From Ophiosphaerella korrae (taxonomy: Eukaryota > Ascomycota > Dothideomycetes > Pleosporales > Phaeosphaeriaceae), in the NCBI GenBank assembly GCA_028456385.1, contig JALNQF010000066.1, forward strand, positions 124,001-188,000: 64,000 bases of DNA. The letters run 5' to 3'. A program made the translations under genes and the position numbers. The notes below the pieces were generated by a model, which was not told the origin of the DNA, did no database searches, and saw only the letters and a list, made by a program, of their open reading frames with translations. Positions within the stretch are counted from its first letter, which is position 1. Each line of letters begins with the position of its first letter. Below are positions 56,480 to 64,000 of the stretch, one piece after another.

Positions 56480-58600
56480 ACTAACTAAGTTAAAAGGGAA
56501 TACCTTAAGTAAAGGCAGAGGTAATAGCCTATAGATTAAGTATCTAGGTGTAAACTATAATTTTAGCTATAACGTCTTAATATATAAGATAAGTAAAGAT
56601 ATCCTAGGTACTATTAAAGAGGTAGTGCTTATTAAGAAGCTTAGTATAGTAAAGGCTTAGGATTGTATAGAAGTAACGCTAGTTTAGAGACTTAAAGGTA
56701 GTATCGACAAAGTTAGTATAGCTATCCTAGACAGTCTAAGTAAAAGTATAGGGCTAGAATTACTATATTTTAGTAGCAAATAGAGTACTAGTAGCGTAAG
56801 AGAGTAGTATATAAGTTATATTGCACTTAGTAGTCTATATAAAGTAGTAAAGGACCTAAACTTTAGTAGAGTTTAGAAGGCGCCTAGCGTATAGGTTAAT
56901 AATAGTATTAACCCTAATATATACTTTAGTTAGGTCTTTCTCTATACTAAATATAGTACTAATATTAATCGCGTTCTTAATACTAGTATAGTTAGATAGC
57001 TAAGGTAGTAGGCGAGGAATATTAAAGAAAGGATTAGTAATCTAGATAGTAAGAATCTATATAATAATAGAGTTAATAGCCTATAAAGGGCGCGCTTAAA
57101 GTTAGCTAGTTCTAGAGGATATAATACTAAAGTAAGCCTACTAGAAGTAAAGAAGAAGTAAATATAGTAATATAAGAGTATAGACTAAGAAAGTAGCTTT
57201 ATATACTTTAGGGCTACCTTTACCTATATACTAGTAGTAGCTACCTATTCTTAGATAAGAGTAAAGGCACTACCTACCTTTACATAATAAGATAGCGTAA
57301 GTACGTCTCTACTACGTCTACTTTAGTAGTACTACTACTTTCTTTTACTTATCTATCTACTTTGTATACTATAGCGAGTACGTACTATAATAGCTAATCT
57401 AAGTCTCTAGCTCCTTTAACGTTCTTATATATATAGACTTAAGCTACGTAAGTATAGCTAAGTAGGAGGGTTAATAGAGTATATATAGCGCTTTTAAATT
57501 TAGGTGTACTTACTAGTAGAGAAGCTAGTTTAGTATATCTCTAATATACTAGCTCGCGAGCCTTATAAGCTCCTACAGCTTCTAGTAAACTCTATAGTAC
57601 TCTAGGTTACGCTTAAGCTAATAAGCTAGCTAGTACTAGCTTAGTAGTAGTGCTACCCTAGATAGGTCTTTAAAGTCTAATATAGCCTAAATACTACTCT
57701 ATAACTATAGTACAAGTACTAGTATCTTTAAATTATTGTAGTAGCAAATATACTACTTTACTATAAGCTCCTAGGTAGCGCTAAGACGTTAGTTTAGCTT
57801 AGAGCGTACGCTCTTTAATTTAACGCTATAAAAGCGTCGTAGATAGTTATATAGTATATTATAATTGCGCAATAACTACGTTAAATTTAGCTTTTTTAAT
57901 AGATCTATAGGCGCTAAAGTAGCTGTAATTTACTCCTCTACGCTAGAATATAGGCTGTATTGCAAAGCTATTATTATTAGGCGAAAAAATACATACGTAA
58001 GATAAAAAGTTAATTAAATTTAGTGTTAGACTATCTACAGCTAAGATACTCTATATCTTAGCTAGTATAGTAAGTAAATAACGTTTAGAGTAACTAATAA
58101 GTAATACTAGTAGGATAGAATATATTATTATATAGCGAAGTAACTTAGGCCCTATATAATATACTAGTAAATTAGAAGACAAAGAATATAAACGCTACTT
58201 AAGGATAATAAAGAGGCTAAAGAAGAAGATTAAAAAGTTAATAATACTAAAATTACTTGTAGTAAACGCCTTAGGGCCTATTTAGTGCGCTAGCTATTTT
58301 TTAAATACTTAGTTTATACTAGAGGTAACGCTAGTAGTATAGCTAAGGGCGCCTTAGTTTCTACTATTAGCTTTACTAAATCGAGCTAGACAAAATTTTA
58401 GTATATTTAGTATAGTAGTTTGTCTATTTATATTCTATCTTAGTAGTTTTTATAACTATCTTAACTTTATAGAGCCTCTAAGTATACCCTATAATACTAA
58501 TCTTATATAAGTTACTTGCGCTACTCTTAGTAAGGCCTTTCTATTTCTATCTTAGCAATTTTTAAGTATAGTTACTACTACTCTTATATAGGCGCCTATA
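56480..58600 (+). pseudogene. RIP-decayed coding trace upstream of the Harbinger partner gene, unknown
   Basis: The plus strand reads coherently through stops from about 56480 to 58400, for example RISNLDSKNLYNNRVNSLQR (about 57025-57090) and KRLRAYLVRQLFFKYLVYTR (about 58245-58310, stop codons read through). No family recognised. It may be a separate element protein or belong with the Harbinger element that follows. Confidence 0.3.
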
Positions 58601-58659
58601 CTATTACTAGTACTAGCGCCCTCGCTATTATCTTAGCTAAATAGTACCTTTAAATAAAG

Positions 58660-59240
58660 TAATAAAAGTAAGCTAGCTCTTATTAATACTCTTATAAGCG
58701 CCCTTAACTATAGCCTCTACTTAGACTTAGAGTATAAGCTAAAAGCGTTAGCTTTAGTAATGCGCAAAGTATCTTAAGTCTCTAGCTAGGCTATAACTTA
58801 AAGCTAGTATAAGAATAAGTATAACGTCTTTAAAAAAGATTATAGAGTTTATACTTAGCTCTTAAGTTAATCTAGGTTTAAGATAACTAGTAGTAGGCTA
58901 GTTAGCGCCTTTAAGGGCACACTTAGAGCCTATTTTAAAGCCTATAAAGATACTAAAAAGTTTAGAAACAAATAACTTAAGTATAAAGACTAGCTACGAA
59001 TACTCTTTAAAGGAGTCTTAGCTACTAGCAAGTTATCTTAAAGCTTTAAGGAACTCTTGAGTAGTACTAGCCCTAACGATGTTAGTAATTTAGTAGAAGT
59101 AGACAACAACCTAGATAAGCTCCTAGATAAGACAGTTATATAGTATAAAAGGGCTAGTATAGCGTCTATAGCGCAAGTTTAGTAGACTAAAAAATTAACC
59201 TCTACTAATTGTCTTAGCTTATATTTAGGTAATATAAACA
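58660..59240 (+). pseudogene. Myb/SANT-like partner protein of a PIF/Harbinger transposon, RIP-decayed
   Basis: The plus-strand frame reads LALINTLISALNYSL...KNKYNVFKKDYRVYTQLL, then TLRAYFKAYKDTKKFRNK-(stop)-LKYKD and LRILFKGVLATSKLSQSFKE. This matches the layout of the Myb/SANT-like DNA-binding proteins encoded beside fungal Harbinger transposases: trihelix region, then a conserved KKFRNKPLK-like and LFEGVLATGKFS-like segment. In active elements this protein helps the transposase bind the element ends and enter the nucleus. Internal TAG/TAA codons sit where Gln/Trp codons would be, as RIP predicts. It lies convergent to the transposase remnant at 60020-61150. Confidence 0.65.
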
Positions 59241-59796
59241 ATTAGCTTAAGTCTATCGTAATTACGGTTTTAAAACTAATAAGGCTTTAGCTATCTTTTA
59301 AGCTAACTTTAATATACTCTTATATAAGCTTCTAATAACTATTGTAGACCTCTTTACTAATAAGTTTACGTCCTAGAAGTTTATATTTTTGTCGCTAGAA
59401 TATTATAAAAAATAGGTTTAAGATAAGCTCTTAGAGTAGCGTAATATACTAAGATAGCGTATATAATAGAGAGTTGTTTAACAATATAATAGTAAGCTTA
59501 GTATAGGAGAGAGATAGTATTTTAGAGTTAAAGCGTTAAGATAGAGAGACTAAGCTAAGTTTGTAGAAATTACTAAGTCTAGTAAGTAACTAAGGTAAAA
59601 TAACTATAGTAAATATAGAGATAGCTAAAACGTCTATATATAATAATAGTTACTATAAAATTATATAGATAGTAATACTTACTTATAATAATACTTATCT
59701 CTATATAGTATTTAAGCTAGATTACTATATATAACTACGTATAAACTCTATAAAGATAGCTACCTAAAGACTTTACTCTTACTCTTACTACCTAGT

Positions 59797-59907
59797 AAGC
59801 CTTAGTAGTAGCGTCTATATACAATGTAAACTAGTTAGAGTTTACTAAAAGTCCTTTAGTAAACTCTAACTAGTTTATACTATAAGCAGACACTACTACT
59901 AAGGCTT
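59797..59907. repeat. 111-bp palindrome between the two Harbinger genes
   Basis: Imperfect palindrome centred near 59852. The inner arms are perfect (AAACTAGTTAGAGTTTACTA against its reverse complement, only a few bases of loop), and the outer arms repeat AAGCCTTAGTAGTAG / CTACTACTAAGGCTT. It lies at the junction of the two convergent 3' ends. It could act as a two-way terminator hairpin, be a nested miniature element, or be fused transposon ends. Confidence 0.85.
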
Positions 59908-60019
59908 GTAGAGGCTCTCTAGCACTAAGGATTACGACTTTTTTAGCGTAGTGTTAAGTATCTAAGTTTAATAGAAGTTTATATCTTATATTATATATCT
60001 TAAAACTATACATCTACGT

Positions 60020-61150
60020 CTCTTACTACTATATAATATAACTCCTATATATTACTCGTAATCTACTCTCGCTACTCGTCTATATTACGCCTAGTTTATA
60101 CTAAATTCTAGCTATTTTCTACTTCTCTTTATAATATCTTAAGCTCTTTACCTTTATACAACTCTAGTCTATTAAAATCGTAGTTAGTAGCACTAGTAGC
60201 GACAAGATTAATAAAATTATAGATAGTAGCTATCGTGTATACTAACTTAACTTAAGTTACTAGGTAGAACTTATATAGTAGGTTAAATATCCTCTAACAA
60301 CGTTTAAAAATACTAAAAGTACGCTCTACTACGTTGTAGAGGCTTAAGTAGTAATAGTTAAAGAGCTTGTATTTATTTATAGGTACTACGCTAACTTATC
60401 TAATCTCTTGTAAATAATACTTTACTTAATAGTATAGAGTTAGCAGTCCCTTACTATTTATATAGCTAGCGTTAGCTAGAAAATACTAGCCTTTTAGTAC
60501 TTCTAAGCCTTTCTTAAAAGTACTTACTAGTACTCTCCTATTATAAGTAGAGCCTTCTTAGCCTACTAGGATATATAAAAAGTTTCTAAGATAGATAAAG
60601 TAAGTAAAGTAAAGTAAGCTAGTTATCTATAGATAACTATTTAGTTAAAGTTAAGTAGTAGATAAAGTCGATTTTAAGTATATATAGCCCTAATAGAAGA
60701 GACTTCTTATTAGTTAGTAAGAGTAACTATACTTTAAACTAAATAAGAGAAAGATTATATAAAAGCCTTTTAATAGTAAAAGTAGATAGAGAGCTTCTTA
60801 GAAGGGAGAAGGAATTATTAGGAGTAAAGAGGGAATTTATAGCCTACTACTAGGAATATAGCTACGCGTAATAGTAAGCAATATCTAAGTAGCTATTCTA
60901 AGGTTATACTAACTAATATAAATAAATAAATCCTATATTAGTCTTCTAATAAGCTAGTATTAAATCTAAGCTTAAAATATTGTCTACAATCTAGTAGAAG
61001 CTAAGATAGTATTCTCCTCTACTTAGCCCTCGTCTAATAAGGCGTAGTTTCCCTAGTCTAGAGTTATTATTCCTTACTATCCTTCTACTATAGTAGGCAA
61101 TAATTTATATTTATATATATAGACTAGAGTAACTAACGTTACTTAGGTTA
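60020..61150 (-). pseudogene. PIF/Harbinger DDE transposase, RIP-decayed
   Basis: The minus strand reads in one frame for several hundred bases with only isolated stops: ILVG-(stop)-EGSTYNRRVLVSTFKKG, YFLANASYINSKGLLT, PINKYKLFNYYYLSLY, then NVVERTFSIFKR with the catalytic Glu codon at 60324-60326. This is the DDE_Tnp_4 signature of PIF/Harbinger transposases; the second catalytic Asp (expected in a HDSRV-like motif) is now Asn in TYNRR. The C-terminal tail reaches about 60020. The N-terminal third, towards 61150, is too decayed to place the first Asp with confidence. Harbinger elements cut and paste into 3-bp TWA targets; I could not define the outer ends. Confidence 0.75.
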
Positions 61151-63430
61151 TTAGGCCTATAGAAATAGATAGTAGAGGCGTTTTTAGAATAGTAGAGTAG
61201 AGCGTTAAGAGAGAAGTATAAGAGTAAACTATTTTAAGAAGTAAGAGTAAAGACTTTAGAGGAATAGATTTTCTACTCTATTATAAGCTAATAAGTAGCT
61301 TACTTACGCTAAAGACTATATATAACAAGAACTAGTTTTAGCGTATATAATAGTTGTAGTCTTCTAGAAATTTTAGCTTATAAATAAGAATACGCTATAA
61401 TTATATAGATAATAAAAGCTTTACGTATTATTAATACTTAGTATCTATAAAAGAGAGTAAAGTATATACTAAGATACTTTTACGTAATAGCTTCTACGCT
61501 AAGTAGTAGGGTAGCTACTAGCTTACTTATAGCCTAAGGCGTTTTATAGTTTAGCTTCTTAAGCTAGCTACTTATATCTTAGTAGTTATAATATTATTAA
61601 AGCTACGATATATTTCTTCCTATATAAGTCCTTCTACCTTTTATTAGACCTTATATATAGGCTATCTAGCTATAGTAACCCTAAACTCCTAATACTACTC
61701 TTACGCTGTAGCTTACAACCTACAGTCTTTATATTACTAAGAATTAGGTCTTACTTTACCTAAGTAGGTTATTGTTTAGACTTACTAGTTAGGTACTAAC
61801 GCCTTAACACTTATATTAGCATATTAACGCATTTATTCCCCTATAGTGTTTATTAGGCTCTTACCTCGCTAACTACCTATAAATCTATAGTAGTACTATT
61901 AATATATATATAAGCCTACAATCTTTTACACTTTGCTTACTCTATTTGTACTTAGTAGTTATTAAGGTGTATATTACTTAAACTATCCTATCCTCTACTT
62001 CTAGTAGCTAATAGAGATTTCTCTTACGTAAACAACTTCCTTTTTATCGCTAGGACCCTTTTGTACTCCTTTACTATAGTAAGAAATCGCTATTATCTCT
62101 TTATCCTTACTTAAATTAGCTAGGGCCTTACGTAATTCAGCCTACTTACACTATATAATACTAGATAGGCTACCTATTCTTATTATATAAAACCTAGCAC
62201 AAAGGTTATTATCTAGTAGTATAGCTTTAGAGATAGTTAATATTATAGACTACTTAGAAGATAATAATAAGCTTAAGGAAATATTTAACGAAAAGGTATA
62301 GTCTTTATTAGCTAGAATAAGCAAGGATAAAGCTAAATTACATAGACTAGCTAGAATAATAGGACTATACAAAGTTAGTAGTTAGAAAGGAAACTATAAG
62401 TTTAAGAACCTTATAAGGATACTTTTACTCTTGTTATTAAGCGCAATAGTAGAGATAAGATAGTTAAGGTTTTTTTAGGTAGTATAAACGTATACACTTA
62501 TTAAATATATCTAAATTCTTGCAAAGGGGTAATAATAGTATTACTAAAGCCTAAGTACTATTATTAGTAGATAGTAGATATAGAGGTTAAATGTATTACA
62601 TAGGAAAGTAGGAGTTAATTGTTTTTATTTATAGTATTTACGTAGGATATCTACGTATATCTAATAAGAGACTATAATAAATAAAAGGCTATTCTCCCTT
62701 AGAAGCGTAATCTATAGTCTTCCTTCTAAACCTTTCTTAATAGAGTCTAGAATAACTTCTATACCTTTAACTATAAGTAGTAGTATATATACTTAATTTC
62801 TACTACTTAAAGATAACTTATACACAAAGAGAGATGTATCTATTCTAAAAGCTAAAGGAAAGATATTCTCTTTTTATTTAAGACGTGTAATTTCGTACTA
62901 TATATTAGGAGTCTATAACTAGCTATAAGATAGAGCTCTTTACTCTTATAGAAAAGTAAGTAAAAGTTTAAACTAAGGATATATTTTATACTATTAGCGA
63001 GTATAAGCTCTAAAGACTCCTCTTATTAAAGAAAGTATTCTTCTTACTAAAGAGAGTACTTCTCGTAAAATATATTAGTAGCTATAATAAGTAATTAAGA
63101 ATATAGAACCTTATCTTACTATAATTTAAGGTCTCTTAAGAGACCTTCTAGTTTTACTTTTATAAAGTTTATAAGAGTTACGCAATAGTATAATAGAAGT
63201 ATTTTAGGCCCTAGAGATGTAAAGATATTATTAAGAATATTACGTACGCAATATCTAATACTTTTTTATATAGGCTTTAAGAAACTATTATCTACTTAGA
63301 GAAACTAAACCTATTTCTTAGATAATCTTTTTATACGTAAGGGTATAGTATTATTACCTATCTTATACGCTTTCCTTTCTTTCTCTAGTAACGTATAAAA
63401 CTAATTATTTAAGGATATTATTAACGCGTA
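61151..63430. other. RIP-mutated region without identified gene
   Basis: About 2.3 kb of RIP-mutated sequence. Weak coding-like traces exist on both strands, for example plus 62225-62400 with KLKEIFNEKV and RISKDKAKLHRLARIIGLY. None can be assigned, and I see no terminal repeats. Confidence 0.35.
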
Positions 63431-63439
63431 AAGGAGAGA

Positions 63440-63655
63440 TATAAATTAAAGAAAATAGAGAGAAATAAAGTAAAATAAAGAAGAGTAAAATAGAGTAAAA
63501 TAAAGGAAAGTAAAATAGAGTAAAATAAAGGAAAGTAAAATAAAGTAAAATAAAGAAAAGTAAAACAAAGTAAAATAAAGAAAAGTAAAATAAAGTAAAA
63601 TAAAGAAAAGTAAAACAAAGCAAAGAGAAGTAAAGTAAAGAGAAGTAAAGCGAAG
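63440..63655. repeat. Purine-rich AAATA/AAAGT microsatellite-like array
   Basis: About 215 bp of tandem variants of GTAAAATAAAG and GAAAAGTAAAA, with 5-bp subunits (TAAAA, TAAAG, AAGAA). Occasional C in place of T (AAAACAAAG) marks variant units. The minus-strand Phe/Leu/Tyr-rich open frames over it are artefacts of the array. Confidence 0.92.
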
Positions 63656-64000
63656 AATATAGCTAGCGCTAAGATACTAAATTTAGCTTAGCTAGTCTAC
63701 AATTATAGTGCTACGCATAGGATTAATACTACAATAATATTAGTATATATAATCCTTGTTTTACACTAATCTATACTAATAACTAGTAGTATAGGAGTGC
63801 GTAATTCTAGCTAGAACTCTACTCTAATATAAGTTATTTACAGAGACTTATTATTAGTATAGTTTATTAGATAGGAATATAAGTCTAAATTAATAACAAG
63901 AGTTAGTTAATTAGTCTATAAGCCTCTTTGCACCTATAGGTATCTCTATAATAAAGGGAATAATACTTCTATAGCTATACTCGAAAATACCTTTTACGTA
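63656..64000. other. RIP-mutated sequence to window end
   Basis: AT-rich sequence with CA/TG depletion and no recognisable domain or repeat boundary. The block continues past the window. Confidence 0.4.

Larger units (their letters stand above)
15934..64000. other. RIP-mutated AT-rich block
   Basis: From about 15934 to the window end, CpA and TpG are almost absent while TpA is in large excess and CpG, CpC and CpT persist. For example 20461-20520 has one CA and no TG, while ordinary gene lines have many of both. This is the footprint of repeat-induced point mutation, which turns CpA into TpA on either strand of duplicated DNA in the sexual cycle. Conserved residues change as predicted: zinc-knuckle Cys TGY to Tyr TAY, YLDD to YLDN, protease DSG to NSR, CAG/TGG codons to TAG. 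No frame of 60 codons or more opens between 15.9 and 63.4 kb. Such blocks are usually heterochromatic. Confidence 0.95.

Noticed and set aside
47111..58600. A Starship-type giant element with a tyrosine-recombinase captain
   Set aside because: I could not find the recombinase motifs, an element-end gene position or target duplications; the coding traces here stay unassigned.
63405..63623. Two overlapping Phe/Leu/Tyr-rich minus-strand frames
   Set aside because: They translate the AAATA/AAAGT array and end with it.
15934..64000. Mitochondrial DNA or an inserted organelle segment as the source of the AT-rich block
   Set aside because: Paired LTRs, target duplications and Gypsy/Harbinger domains, plus the CpA-specific loss, identify RIP-mutated nuclear transposons.
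1..64000. CRISPR arrays, bacterial operons, tRNA or rRNA genes
   Set aside because: No spacer-regular repeats, ribosome-binding sites or cloverleaf-like conserved boxes were seen; the gene structures are eukaryotic.

Overview
The window reads as nuclear DNA of a filamentous ascomycete (Pezizomycotina; a Dothideomycete-like genome is my inference). The genes have 46-55 bp GT-AG introns with fungal branch sites. The families are typically fungal: F-box/LRR, secreted S41 peptidase, NACHT/HET incompatibility-type protein. Three quarters of the window is an AT-rich block with the mark of repeat-induced point mutation (RIP): CpA and TpG almost gone, TpA in great excess, CpG kept.

Gene-bearing part, 1 to about 15.93 kb. 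It starts with the 3' end of an Asn/Gln/Gly-rich protein. Next is an F-box/LRR gene on the minus strand. A 16-bp minisatellite precedes a five-exon secreted S41 (CPAF-like) peptidase on the minus strand, which carries a long Cys-rich C-terminal extension. Divergent from it is a 1,430-residue NACHT-HET protein on the plus strand, with a zinc-finger-like module inserted in the NACHT region and the HET domain at the C-terminal side. Downstream come a 416-bp MITE-like element and a decayed HET gene on the minus strand.

RIP block, about 15.93 to 64 kb. Up to 47.1 kb it is a nest of related Ty3/Gypsy chromoviruses whose order I could resolve from LTR pairs and 5-bp target site duplications. Outer element C (16223-43138, minus, TSD TAAAG) is interrupted by element A (17179-24203, plus, TSD CTAAG) and element B (29756-42634, minus, TSD ATACG). 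B in turn holds a 557-bp TRIM (38284-38840, TSD CTACG), a solo LTR (40583-41013, TSD GTTTA), and an element D that has a 5' LTR but no 3' LTR and is fused with B, which implies a recombination deletion. A 332-bp palindrome, a fourth Gypsy relic with a small insertion, and an LTR relic follow.

From 47.1 to 64 kb I see two long, stop-riddled coding traces I cannot name, a decayed PIF/Harbinger transposon (Myb/SANT-like partner on plus, DDE transposase on minus, convergent, with a 111-bp palindrome between them), and tandem repeats. Nothing in the RIP block looks translatable. The functional content is the peptidase, the F-box gene and the NACHT-HET gene, which lie beside a RIP-silenced transposon cluster.
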